From NCBI RefSeq assembly GCF_014529535.1, contig NW_023503370.1, positions 186,001-250,000 of the forward strand: a DNA stretch of 64,000 nucleotides. The letters run 5' to 3'. The notes below the pieces were generated by a model. That model had not been told where the DNA came from, did no database searches, and saw nothing but the letters and a program-made list of their open reading frames with translations. Below are positions 36,557-50,299 of the stretch, piece by piece (position 1 is the first letter of the stretch; every line of letters starts with the position of its first letter). A program made the position numbers and the translations under genes. This stretch comes from Bradysia coprophila (taxonomy: Eukaryota > Arthropoda > Insecta > Diptera > Sciaridae).

Positions 36557-39500
36557 TTACCATCCTGGAGGTTTATAGCCGGGATAGCCTGGTGGTGGTT
36601 GTTGTTGCTGCTGTTGTTGTTGAGCATAACTGCCTGGATACGTTCCATATTGTTGCGGTCCTTGTGGGAAGTTTTGGTAGTTATACGGATCTGAAACACA
36701 AAATAAGAAGACGTTGATCAAACATTAAACAGGAAATTAGGCTGGTTGAGCTCGTGCTTCAAATATGAATTTTTCGCATGGAAGACTCGGAAGAAATTAC
36801 AAAAAGCGCCAGCGTTGGCTTTACATGTTATTTCCATACGTTGCACATATAACTGACGCATCATAGCCCTGAATAACTCGGAACTCTATTCGGCCTAACT
36901 ATCGATTGCAGAGACTTTTGTTTTACTCACTGGTAGGGTATGGTAGTGTTGCGTAAGGATTAAAACCTTGAGGCATTGGTGGCGGCACATAAGCTGGATA
37001 TGGAGCCGCAGGCGAAGCTCCATATGGTATTGGCATCCCTTGAATTTGAGTAGGATATGGAGATGAAGATGGTGCAGTTGATGTGGGCGGAGTTGCTGAA
37101 ATATGAACAGAAGAAAATATTGAGCCGACGAATACAGAACTCGTACGCTAAATTGATTACGATTGGTCGATCCGAAGTTTGCTGGAGCCGCTGGTGGCGC
37201 GGCTGGATTATGATTACTGAGTTCCGATGTTAGGTCCTTCAAAAATTCTTTCTTCTCGGTTTGACGGGCGAAACAGTAGTCGGAAACTTTGTTTTGGAGG
37301 GCAACGAGCAGCTGGAAATCGACATTCGTCCATTAAAACAAATCAATTTAAGGCGAAAAACACTATTCAACGTACCTGAGTAAGATCGTTGTAAAACTTG
37401 GTTCCTTCTTTCAGATTATTCTCAAGTTCAATATAGCTAGCATACGCTTGTGCCAATTCGGTAAAGAATTCATCCCGCGAACCAGTTCCAGCACCCGTTT
37501 CGGCTACAAAGTTCTTATGTGCTGATTGTATGTCTTGAACAAGTTTCTCTTGGCGTTGAATGCTGTCTTTAACATGGTTTTGCATAGGGCCCAGAATCTT
37601 TCCGATTCCTGGCACCGACAATGCCGGCTCATTGATAGCACCATCCTTACTCAATGCTTCCAAAAATTCATCTCTCATATTCACCGTTGCTGATTTCAAT
37701 TCCGATTCAATCACGTCCCGTTCTGCCTTCAAAGTGGCGACCGATTCCATTAATTGTCGCAGCATTTGAATGGATGAACAGTTGGGCATGTCGGCTTTGT
37801 TGCTGCTTGGCACTGCCCGTTCCAATTCGCCTGCATTTTTCGATAACATCTCCATACCGTGTGCACACTTGTCGAATTTGTCGCGAACAACTTTATCGGC
37901 CTGAACGGCGTTATTTATGATCTCACGGTATTTAGCTGCATTCGATCGGAAATTGATGGTCAATTTGTCCGAAGGAGTTCGCGTCAATTGTTTGAACTGT
38001 TCGCGCAATTCCTTGTCAGACTGAGCTTCTTCGTCCAGCATTCGATCTGTTACGTCCAAAATTTCACGGTTTCGTTTCAACAAATCGGGCAATTCGGTAA
38101 TAAGATTCCGAACGTGCTCGATACCGCCTTTATTGCGCACCTCTTCACTCTTCTCCAACAAAGATGGTGGCAACACACAGCCCACGTGGTTTTCAATGGC
38201 GGCAGGAAGGTTTAGACTGGCCAGAATACTGTTTAATACTTGCGTCGATTCACGTAATTTCATTATTTCAGTGTTCACAGACTCATTCTTTCGAGTTTCG
38301 CATGCAGTCATTGCTTGGTGCAAAGCTACTGGAACCAGTTTTTCGAACAGGTCCTTCGGATTCGAACTGAATGTGGCCTGTAATGCTGTCGGTTTTGCTA
38401 GAAGAGCTTTGCCGGGAGGTGCTAACGTTTTTATGTCTGGAATCATATCGTTGTAAATGAAGTCGTTATCCTTCTTTGATTCCACCAGGTTTCGTTGCGC
38501 TTTATTCGCATATTCCTCGAAGAGATTGGGCTTTCCCGCACGAGACTGAGCTGATTTGAAAAGTTCGACAGCATTTTGTAGTCGAGCGATTTCTTCACCA
38601 ATTGCTTTGTTGCCTCGACAGACCAAACTCTGGTATAGTTGGGTGAGTGCGTGGAATCCGGCCTGCTTGCCGGCAATCTGGATGATAAAATTTCAGTTTA
38701 TTGCATTCGTAATCCAATAAATCGCAAACACAACACAAACTCACCGTTGGTATCCACTCCTTATCCCAAATAGATCTCGTGGAATCTTTTTGAAGGCCCC
38801 GGAGAGTCTCCGCATATAGTTCCTCACATTGCCATGCAAGTTTTGCGATAACAGCGTCCTTCATATTGTCTAGAGAAATGTAAAATGAATTGGAAGACAT
38901 TGACAAAGTGATAAACTACTTTCGGCCGCCTGTGTATACACACCTCTAATCGCTTTGACGACAAAAATTTCTTGAGCTTGTGCAACCATTAGATTGGCGA
39001 GAACCTGTAATGTGTCCGGGTTCAAGTCTGGCGTTGGCTCTTGGGGTATTGCTGCTGGTGTAATTCCTTTCAAATGATTGAATATGCCAGCACTTTGCTG
39101 GAAGAGTTTAGTGGCCACCTTCAGACCCTCGTCGCTTTCGACACTTTGAGACGCTGCTACCGCACTCTGAAGATGTGAATAAATACCGTTAGTTCGATCA
39201 ATTCGATTTTACTCCGTACTCGAAAAGCGTACCTGAAGTGCAGCAATGTTGAACAGAACGCAAACTTTCTCGTATGCCAACGAAGTTAGAGCTGAAAGTA
39301 ATGAAAGTGGTTTTATCAAATTGATGGAATTTTTCGTTATATAAATTGATGTGTCTTACTCAAACTCATTCGTCCTACGAAAATTGATCCCTTGTCGAAT
39401 GCATCTTTCCACTTAAAAGGAATCTGCAACTCATTCACCGGAATCTTCGTCTCCAAGGCACATAACTGATCATAATAACTGAAAAGAAGAAGCGATCATG

Positions 39501-40834
39501 TTAGGTCACTCTTTAAACCTAGGTCTTATTTGGTGAAATTAGTTGGCTAACGATTGGTTGATTCTAGCCGTAGAATGACAACAGAACAGAACAGAAAATT
39601 GAAAACGAAAGATGAGAAGTTCCGAATATTTATCGCTAATAGGAACAGCTGGACACAATTTTGAGCTGTAAATCTCATGTGTGGGATTGAAGCTACTTGA
39701 AACCTGAATTGAAAATACCTGAGCCTGTTTAGGTCTGAACCTGATTCAATTAATTTTGACACATCTGTTCGACGAAGATTTGAGATTGTCAGAATTGAGT
39801 TCGTTGGATTTTGATGATTAGGTTAAATTTGGTTTACCTCTAAATATGGTTTACACAATTCCCCGACCTGAATTTCCCTGAAACCAGAATATATTGAGAT
39901 CACGTCAAACATGAAACCTGACAGGTATACCTGACAATTTGTATGAAAATTTCAGGTCAACCTAAAACGTGGTTCATCAGGAATTCGGGCTCAGGTAGAA
40001 TCAATTGCAAATCTGGGTCGATTCCGAGCCTGATGTTGGGATACACAAACCAGTTCATTTCAGTCAAATTCTATCAAAGCTGATTCGTCATTTAGCATAA
40101 TAAAGAATTATGCCTGTTCTCTATGTTTGAGAACGTTGTTGCAAGTTCAATGGCATTTGATTATCAACTGCTGACATTCATCGCATTCAAAGTTGGTGTA
40201 TCAGTGCGGGTGCTATTTTTTCGATTGTTACTTTCATGTTAACATTTTTTGGTGCTTCTCATATCAAATGTTTAATGTGATTCCTACGCGCGTATTATGT
40301 CATTTCATCAATTGAGGTCGCTTAAAGAATTTTTATCAAATCATTGCTGGATAAATTTTCGTCTTTAGATTTTGTGACATTGTCTTCTGACGAAGCATCT
40401 TAATTGGATGCTCAATGTTTACCCAAAAAATAGATTTTGAATGTAACACTTTTACAACTTAATCATCGCCTGTTCAACAAACTAAGATTACACTTCGTAA
40501 ATCAGAACAATGAATTCTCCACGTATGACTAATAAAAGATAAATGACAAACGGCTCTCAAGTGTTAGGCTTTAATTAGTGTCGTAGATAAATACGTTTGC
40601 AAAATTAAAATCATTTATTACTCACCCGTTAACCACTTCCAACGAACCCTCATGCTTCTCGAAAAATTTCCAGATGGCAACGTTTCTCAATTTTCCAAAT
40701 TCGTTTACCGCTTCCGAATAACTGGCTGCAGTTCCAGGCGAATTTGAACTATACGCACTTTGTATCAAATTGTCCAGCGGCGCAATATTTACCTCGGACG
40801 GTTTTTTCAATGGTACAACCAATAACTCAGACAT
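36557..40834 (-). CDS. ALiX: ALiX (ALG-2-interacting protein X / PDCD6IP), BRO1-domain ESCRT adaptor
   Basis: ALiX links ESCRT-I and ESCRT-III and acts in multivesicular body sorting, membrane repair and abscission. Nine exons join in frame: 40834-40626, 39478-39360, 39290-39232, 39166-38944, 38869-38745, 38677-37376, 37311-37161, 37095-36931, 36690-36557, giving 828 residues, close to the family length. Residues 1 to about 360 are the BRO1 domain ([51 protein letters not shown]). About 360-700 is the helical V domain that binds YPXL motifs ([41 protein letters not shown]). The C-terminus is a Pro-, Tyr- and Gln-rich tail ending in [10 protein letters not shown]. The donor of exon 7 (AATC then gtaatc) is weak but is the only one keeping frame with the proline-rich exons. 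The last exons carry a short CAA repeat. Confidence 0.96.
39491..40625 (-). other. Intron 1 of ALiX
   Basis: A 1.1-kb intron between the first BRO1 exon and exon 2. Short frames here have no similarity to anything I recognise. Confidence 0.5.
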
Positions 40835-41540
40835 TCTTAAACTGGCGAATGGTGAAGAATGTGTTGAACAAATTCCGATTGGGATGCGAAACAGGCAATA
40901 ATACTCACGAATTCTAATGAGAAGTGGACAATAGTGTCAATTTTGTTGGGATTTACTATTACGTGAACTTGTTGAAAATGATGTGATCGCTCAAAACATA
41001 TTATAAACGATGACTCACAGAATGTATTATAATGAATCTGATTCGCCTGTATGCTTTTTACGATTAGCACTCTCTTGTCAGTTCTATTTTTTTTCTTGTG
41101 TTTTTGTTTTGTATGAGAATTTCGATTATGATGTTCGCTTGTATTGACATAAAAAGCGCCATCTCTACGCAATTCGTACGAACTTAAATTTGAAATAGAA
41201 AAGTTAAAAATATTTGCGGGTGGGTGGGTTATATTATCATTGTGCACTTAAACTCCCAGAAGAACGAAGGTAATCTCCAAATCGAATCCAAACCTCTGCA
41301 TGCTTTCTTTGACCATCTACCAAACAAATGGTACACTTACGAGTTAGCTAGTTGCTAATCATAATTTTCTCAATATATCTAAATGCCTAACCACTACAAA
41401 AATGGTTTTGATTCAAGGTGGACGGCTTTGATTCAAGGTGGACTTACCATTAAGGATTTGTAAATCTTGTCGTCGAACAATGGTTGAGATCAAGAGATTT
41501 TTAATCTACAGACGGAAGATCCACTCATAAGTCATTAGGT
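40835..41540. other. 5' flank of ALiX
   Basis: Presumed 5' UTR and promoter. No TATA box or strong initiator stood out, and nothing else is recognised. Confidence 0.35.
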
Positions 41541-41721
41541 CTTCTTCTTCTTCTTCTTCTTCTTCTTCTTTTTCAGCCTGTTCCTATCCACTGCTTGACG
41601 TAGGCCTCTCCAATTCTCTTCCATTCCGAACGATCCGTTGCCACTTGTTGCCAATTTGCGCCTGCAATTCGTTTTATACTATTATTCCATCTCTCTGGTG
41701 GGGTGACCCGCAAAATCGACC

Positions 41722-42335
41722 CGTCCAATATCGTACACATTGTACAATTTAGTCCCAGTCCAATTTAGTTCTGTATATTTTCGTCCAGACCAATATCGTT
41801 AACTGCTACAGTCCAATATCTTTTTGTCCAATATCGTTCTGTCCAATATCGTCAACCGTCCAATATTGTTCTATCCAATATCTTTCTCTCCAATATCTTT
41901 CTGCACAACATCGTCAACCGTCCAATTTCATTCTGTCCATTATCTTTCTTTACAATATCTTTCTGTCCAATATGGTGTTGAGGAATTTCGCGCCGTGTCA
42001 TTCACAATAACCCACAAAGTGACATTTACCTTATACAAAATGTGTCATTTTGTCAATTATTGTGAATGACGCGGCGCGAAATTCCTAGCAGATCGTTCGC
42101 GGTCCAATTTCATTTTGTCCAATATCGTTCTGTCTAATATCGTACAGTCCAATATCGTCAACCGTCCAATTTCATTCTGTCCAATATCGTTCTGTCCAAT
42201 ATCTTCCAGTCCAATATCATTCTGTCCAATATCATTCTGTCCAATATCTTTCTGTCCAATATCTTTCTGTCCAATGTAATCGCTGTGTTCACTATTGAAC
42301 AGAATGATATTGGACAAAATGAAATTGGACAGATA
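41722..42335. repeat. 15-bp GTCCAATATC tandem array, left block
   Basis: Dozens of units of the form GTCCAATATC(G/T)TTCT, with GTCCAATTTCATTCT variants, interrupted by a MITE at 41981-42086. Orientation flips at about 42296. Because the unit is 15 bp it leaves long open frames of repeated ILDRT/ILDRM-like peptides, which are not genes. Confidence 0.9.
41981..42086. mobile_element. MITE with 30-bp inverted repeats
   Basis: A 106-bp element whose first and last 30 bp are inverted copies with one mismatch (AGGAATTTCGCGCCG ...). It is nested in the GTCCAATATC array. No clear target duplication. A decayed relative is at about 18311-18425. Confidence 0.8.
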
Positions 42336-42400
42336 TGCCGCACTGTAGTAAGGGGCCGTGACGCAAGTCCAGTACTACTGTCGTGAATTACAAAAGAACT

Positions 42401-42576
42401 GGAAAATTTTAACTCCAAAAATGTCATCCAAAAACTTTCATCACAGATGACAGATGTTGGGGAGACCATAAAATTGGATAGATTCTGTAATTCACTAATA
42501 GAGATATCTTCAGACAGAATCATCTGTTATCTGTGGTGCACTTTTTTGGATGACATTTTTGGAGTTAAAATTTTCC
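42401..42576. mobile_element. MITE with 34-bp inverted repeats
   Basis: A 176-bp element whose ends, GGAAAATTTTAACTCC... and its reverse complement, match over about 34 bp. It lies between the two kinds of array in the 2.6-kb element. No clear target duplication. Confidence 0.8.
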
Positions 42577-42738
42577 ATTCCACGAAATTGTTTTGGGCCT
42601 AGATGATACAAAGAGCATATGAATAATAAATGACCGTTCTTAATTGATTCACCACTTGCATTTGCATTTGCAACTGACTTACAATCTTTAAATTGGTTAA
42701 TCACTGGTTGATAAGGTGACGGGAAAAATCTCCGAGTG

Positions 42739-43030
42739 TATTATCGTTGCAGCGGCGATAATATCGTTTCATGGACGATAATATCGTTGCTAGGACGATA
42801 TTATTGTTTCAGAAAACGATATTATCGTCCGGAAAACGATATTATTGTCGTCTGATACGATAATATCGTATCAAAAACAATAATATCGTTTCACGGGTGA
42901 TATTATCACTGCAGAAACGATAATATCGTTGCAAAAAACGATATTATCGTCGCAAAAACAATAATATCGTTTCAATCGACGATAATATCGTTTCATGGGC
43001 GATAATATCGTTGCACGGACGATATTATTG
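42739..43030. repeat. Array of the palindrome CGATAATATCG, left block
   Basis: More than a dozen copies of the 11-bp palindrome CGATAATATCG or one-base variants, spaced by 5-9 variable bases such as TTTCATGGA, TTGCAAAAAA and TTTCAGAAAA. The palindrome is conserved while spacers vary. Confidence 0.9.
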
Positions 43031-43061
43031 CCGATTAGTCTAGTCGATCAAGCGTTCTAAA

Positions 43062-43330
43062 ACTTAGGTGTTATTTTGTTTTCTCTCGCATCGTCTAATA
43101 ATTAGTCTGTGTAATTCATTGCACATAAAAAGCGTTTTAACACGCCGAGCGATCCGGCCCATTGCCCCGGAGCGAAGCGGAGGGCCGCAATGCGAGCCGG
43201 TCCCCGGAACGGTGTTGGTAACTTAGGTGTTAATTTGTTTTCTCTCGCATCGTCTAATAATTAGTCTGTGTAATTCATTGCACATAAAAAGCGTTTTAAC
43301 ACGCCGAGCGATCTGGCCCATTGCCCCGGA
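43062..43330. repeat. 110-bp direct duplication with a GC-rich spacer
   Basis: 43062-43171 and 43221-43330 are direct copies differing at about two positions. The 49-bp spacer is GC-rich (GAGCGAAGCGGAGGGCC ...) and can fold on CATTGC/GCAATG. It sits between the two CGATAATATCG arrays. Confidence 0.85.
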
Positions 43331-43521
43331 TTTATTTAAATTTACTGAAGCAAATTATAGACGGCAACTGAATTCACCCTTCAATTAGAAAGGTGTTTGG
43401 TTTGCCATAGAAAGATAAAAGATGGATTCTGGAGATATTATAACTAGAAATGGAAATAACAAATGAATGGAATTTTCAATAATTTTTAGTGAATAATTTA
43501 ACTGGACTACTGGACTACGTA

Positions 43522-43692
43522 TAACGATAATATCGTTTCATGGGCGATAATATCGTTGCAGTGACGATAATATTGTTACAGAAAACGATATTATTGTCTT
43601 CTAATATGATATTATCGTCGCTCGGACGATAATATTGTTTCACGGTTGATAATATAATATCAGAAATGATAATATTGTTTCTTGTACGATAA
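43522..43692. repeat. Array of the palindrome CGATAATATCG, right block
   Basis: About eight further copies or variants of the same 11-bp palindrome. Together with 42739-43030 it brackets the 110-bp duplication, as the two ends of one nested element would. Confidence 0.88.
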
Positions 43693-43742
43693 TATCGCTT
43701 GCACACAAATAACCAAAAGTATGTACAAACTTACTAACCTTA

Positions 43743-44295
43743 AGTCCAATATCTTCCTGTCCAATGTCTTTCTGTCCAATATCATTCTGTCCAATTTCAT
43801 TCTCTCCAATATCTTACTGTCCAATATCTTTCAGTCCAACATCTTTTCGTTCAATATCATTCAGTCCAATATTATTCAGTCCAACAAAATGCGACTTGAC
43901 GATGTTGGACTGAAAGAAATTGGACAGAACGAACTTGGACAGAAAGATATTCGACAGAACGATATTGGACTGAATGAAATTGGACGGTTGACGATATTGG
44001 ACAGAAAGATATTGGAAAGAAAGATAATGGACAGAATGAAATTGGATCGTGAACAATATTGGATAGAACGATGTTGGACAGAAAGATATTGGACAGAATG
44101 AAATTGGACGGTTGACGATATTGGACAGAATGAAATTGGACGGTTGACGATATTGGACAGAAAGATATTGGACATAAAGATAATAGACAGAATGAAATTA
44201 GACCGTGAACAATATTGGACAGAACGATATTGGAAAGAACGATATTGGAAGAAATGATATTGGATTGGACGATTTTGTAACAGATGAAATTGTAC
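43743..44295. repeat. 15-bp GTCCAATATC tandem array, right block
   Basis: The same units as the left block, first in plus orientation (43743-43885), then inverted (about 43897-44295). This makes the array a large imperfect hairpin. The frames in it are artefacts of the 15-bp period. Confidence 0.9.
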
Positions 44296-44639
44296 GGGTC
44301 GATTTTTCATAGTGCCCTCTGGTGGTCTACCTCTGGGTCTTGTTTTAGGTGGTCTCCAGTTCATGATCTTTTTGGTCCAACGTTCGTCCGTCCTTCTTGC
44401 AATATGTCCCGCCCAGCTCCACTTTAAAGATGCTATTCTTTCCATGACATCAACAACTTTTGTTTGTTGTCGAATCCATTGATTTGTCATTCTGTCTCTG
44501 AGCATAATTCCAGGCATACTCCGTTCCATGGCTCTTTGTGCCACTCTTAGTTTATTTTCGGAAGTTTTTGTTAACGTTTTAACGTTTCCGCTCCATATGT
44601 GAGCACTTTATGTTTCTATTACGAAATTTTACGAAAAGT

Positions 44640-44935
44640 TAGCCTGCCCCAGTGAAGGCGAAGATAAACAACGTTCTTATGGTATTTCATAGCTGGACTC
44701 CTCAGCTATTCACTACAGTTAGCAGCAATTTCTTTTGTTCCCAAATGCCCGAGATATCTGTCAACATTGTGTGCAATTTCATGCTACTACCCCAAATATC
44801 AAAAATCAGCCTAAGGCAAGGAAAAAATGAATTAAAAATTATTATTTTTTGCTGTTTCGGATTCCTTGGTCAATTCTGAGTACAGCCTGAGGCCACGCCT
44901 TTTAAAATAAAAACAAAATGAAAATTACGTCCCGA
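44640..44935 (-). repeat. Dispersed repeat, inverted relative of 29395-29715
   Basis: It carries 'tcctcagctattcactac' and 'tcggattccttggtcaattc' on the plus strand, the reverse complement of blocks in the 29-kb copy. It begins immediately beside the truncated 5' end of the LINE. Confidence 0.6.
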
Positions 44936-46037
44936 GTGATGAGAGTGGATGGTAATGTGCATTTCGCTGTTAAGGTGTCTGTTTTCCAAATTTTACGAGT
45001 AGATAATAAATCGTGGCATATTCTGGGATAATATTTTAAATCATTTCCATTGACATCCATCTCCGAAAATAAATAAATTCGAAAATCCCGCTCTCACCGA
45101 TGCACTCATTTTCATTGACAGTAGAGTGTGGTTTTGATGGGATGGTATTATAATCGTTCCTCTTCTTTCATCTCGTTTCATTTATATTTATTTTTTCGGC
45201 CATTTGCACTTTCTCCTATTGTTTTAAAACATTTTCGTTCCGTATTTATTTACGTTCGGTGGAATTTTCAAAAACAAAGCAAATTAATTGCGTACCAGTG
45301 AGCATGTGCAAATTCCAAGATATAAAGCAATTTCGGTACAACTTGTTGCACATATCCAATAAACTATCATGACATGGTTCTAATCTCATCATAGGAGAAA
45401 AAAAAAACATTTAACTGCAGAACAAAAAAAAACTGCATTTGAATATGGCCATATAATAATTAAGTGTTGAATGGAGGAATTCTTGCTAACAAAGCAGTAG
45501 TTTCAACTCCATCCATCGGATCGCGATCACTTGAGTGCCTTATTTAATCATTTTTATTCACATAATTTACGTGCAATTCCAGTGTAAAATCAAAAAAATG
45601 TTTTCAATTAAATTTGTTGATTGGAACCATTGAAGCATATAGCGGAGGTTGTCAAACAATATATGTTATAATAGAAGATACACCATTCCACCTAACTTAT
45701 TTTAACACACGAAAAAAATAAACAAATGTTGTGAAGATGAGCTCGTTGTTGGTAGTAGTCAATGATTTTACCCAAACAATCAGTGCCAATTTAAAGCGGT
45801 AGTGAAGGGATATGAAGATGACTGCAACGGTATATATCATATCATCCAATGTGTATTTTGTTACAATAAAATCGTGAGCTTGCATCAATTGAATTAATTT
45901 GCCAATCGAAAATAGTTATATTCAACGCGATCCAAAATAAACTCTCTCGCAACAAAAGTTAATCGATTTCGTTTTGAATTCTGATGTTTAGTGATTGTTA
46001 ACTTGTTGAACGAGTCAAGCAATTCAGTTATCGAGTA
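44936..46037. other. 5' flank of deltex
   Basis: Presumed promoter and 5' UTR region. I see no coding exon, TATA box that I can support, or repeat. Confidence 0.35.
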
Positions 46038-48194
<2,157 letters not shown>

Positions 48195-50299
48195 GGTATT
48201 TGAGTTAAAATTATTTTTTTGTTTAGTATTCCCCGCATTTTAGGTTTACGTTTAAATGTGATATTTAAAAAGTGTAATAAGGCCATGCCAGCGTATACGC
48301 CTTCGCAAACCCAACAGCATTTAGCATTTTATTAAGGATTTTCAGTTTTTCCTTTCTATTTTATGTAAATTTTATGAAAATTAATCGCACCTGTTCTAAT
48401 CGTTCACATAAAGTTTAACGTAGGGCATTAGAAATGAAAGAAGTTATTTCCTGTCGATTCATTCGAAACGAACTGAATGCACTTCAAATTGGCTAGGTCA
48501 ATAGTTTGTTTCGCTAACTGGGAACATCGTTTCTCCGTTCTAGATTTTTCATGTGTAAATTTCGTTATTAAAAACTGGCTACAATACTAACAGAACCAGA
48601 GCCTACGGGCTTTGTCGTCCCTCATCGGGTCGCGGATGGAGACTGATGCAATGTTGTTAGATTTTGTAAGAATATTTTTTCTATGACTTTTTCGTTTGAG
48701 CGGGGAAAGCCCTACTGTATTTCTCAACCGTCACGCATCTAGAAAATTCAAATTGGTGTCACAGATAACATATACATTACTAGGACTCTTCTAACGCTCA
48801 AAAGCAGAGGTTTTAGTCTTGTTTACTAAATTATAGTTACCGGCTCTAGGAGTAATTATTAAGCCAATTTAGTAACTTTCTATTTACATATCTACGAGAA
48901 AAGATTAAAAAATGCCAGTCGGTACCGAAAACTCGGTTTTTAAGTGTGCGCACGGAAAGTTCGAACTTAATTTTATTAGCAGTTTCGTAATCAGGGGTCA
49001 ATTCTAGATGTAACAGTAACATACCGCCAGGCCTTAAAATTTCAAAAAAAATTTGCATAAAGATTACACTCTGAGTACGGTACAACCACTAAAATAAACA
49101 TTCTTCAAAAGGCGCCCAGTAAAATATTTTAAATTCATGTCAAAACTACTTGTGGAGATCCCCTTTCGTGATTTCATGCAAAAGTAGCGAAGGCTCATGA
49201 CCTTTCAACAAAAAAAAAGTTGTTCAGCCGCACAGTGAAGTATGATGTTACTTCATGGATCATGGTGCCAAATTATGTTTTGTTTGTTTGTTGCTTCGTA
49301 AAATAAAATATTTTTTCTGAGTCTGAGCATTTTTCTGCCACTTCAGTCCTCTCATCAAAATGATTGATGACAGGAAATTGAATAAATCCTTTAATAAAAA
49401 AATCTTTTATTTTTAAATCAAGGTACAATTTTACTTATGAACCTCATATCACAGTATTGCCTTATTCTCATTAGGAGGAAGTATAGAAAAGACTTTTCTC
49501 AAATTTTCTTTACTCACTGTTAGTGATAATAATAACAGCAGAATCTGTACTCTATTTTTAAATTTTATAACAAAGAAAAATATGACCGCGGATCCATTGT
49601 GTTGGATTCAATTTCTTTATTTTTTTAAAAATAAAATCAGCTGTAAGCCATGTGAAACAAATGTTAGAAATGAGTCTTTTTAACTTGTAGGCTGAATAAA
49701 TTATTGCTTTTATAATGGTGATAAGATTGACAATATATATTAACATTAAGAGACAATTTTTTATCTTTACAAAAATGATATTTTCTAAAAATATTTTCTC
49801 TATTCAGCAAATAAAATGATTTTCTATTATATTGATATAGACATTATAGTAGGGTTGGAGGCCTTTTAAACTAAAGTGTATGACTGATGTTAAGAAATTA
49901 TGAAATTTTAAATCAAATTTGAATTTTTTTTTGATATATTTTTATATAACTGTAACAGGAATCGAATAAATAAAAAAAAAATCAATTTTATATTTACATT
50001 TAATTAAACAAAAATTGTTTTGTAAGTCTTCCGCAGAAGTATTGTAATTATAAAATTGTTGTAAAATGACATGACAAAATTGAAAGAAGAAAATAAATAC
50101 AAATTCTTAGAATATTCTTTAAAAAAGCAAAAGCAATGTTTTAATAGTACCACGAGTAGCACAAAATTCTACTAATGTCTCTATGCGATCGTTCAGAAAT
50201 CGGAAGGGAGGAGGTGCACAAGAAATACACATTCCTTAGATGTCAAAAATCGATTTTCAAAATTTTAGAAACATTTACAACAAATCGATGCACCCACAT
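48195..50299. other. AT-rich intergenic DNA
   Basis: Extremely AT-rich, especially 49300-50100, with long A and T runs. No gene, array or transposon ends were supported. Some of the start is deltex 3' UTR. Confidence 0.45.

Larger units (their letters stand above)
41693..44325. mobile_element. 2.6-kb non-autonomous element with 9-bp target duplication (Mutator-like?)
   Basis: Inserted into the LINE. The LINE sequence CTCTGGTGG occurs on both sides (41693-41701 and 44317-44325). The ends of the inserted DNA (41702-44316) are imperfect inverted repeats that begin GG and share AAAATCGACCCGT-CAAT. The interior is mostly tandem 15-bp GTCCAATATCGTTCT-like units that change strand, plus nested elements (41981-42086, 42401-42576, 42739-43692). 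A 9-bp duplication is typical of Mutator-like transposons, but no transposase is present, so the superfamily is an inference. Confidence 0.78.
41541..44625 (-). mobile_element. 3' end of an RTE-like LINE, split by a later insertion
   Basis: The minus strand carries the C-terminal end of a non-LTR retrotransposon reverse transcriptase in two blocks. One is at about 44625-44326 (VAQRAMERSM, SLKWSWAGHIARRTDERWTK, then a RPRGRPPE end). The other is at 41692-41571 (RWNN-IKRIAGANWQQVATDR, then EAYVKQWIGTG). A GAA-repeat tail follows (CTT run at 41541-41570 on the plus strand), as in RTE elements. The copy is 5' truncated near 44625, has at least one frameshift near 44585 and is interrupted by the 41702-44316 element, so it is dead. 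Confidence 0.85.

Noticed and set aside
37560-38456. Several plus-strand frames of 69-118 codons
   Set aside because: Antisense shadows of the large ALiX exon.
42739-43692. Regularly spaced palindromes resembling a CRISPR array
   Set aside because: Repeats are 11 bp with spacers of 5-9 bp, the host is a eukaryote and no cas genes are present.
41702-44316. Maverick/Polinton or other large self-synthesising element
   Set aside because: The target duplication is 9 bp, the element is 2.6 kb, and no polymerase, integrase or capsid frame exists.
41824-44544. Several open frames of 80-220 codons with repeated ILDR/DIGQND-like peptides
   Set aside because: They come from the 15-bp period of the GTCCAATATC array, which leaves frames open on both strands. 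Only the part of the 43876-44544 frame beyond 44325 is real, as LINE-derived sequence.
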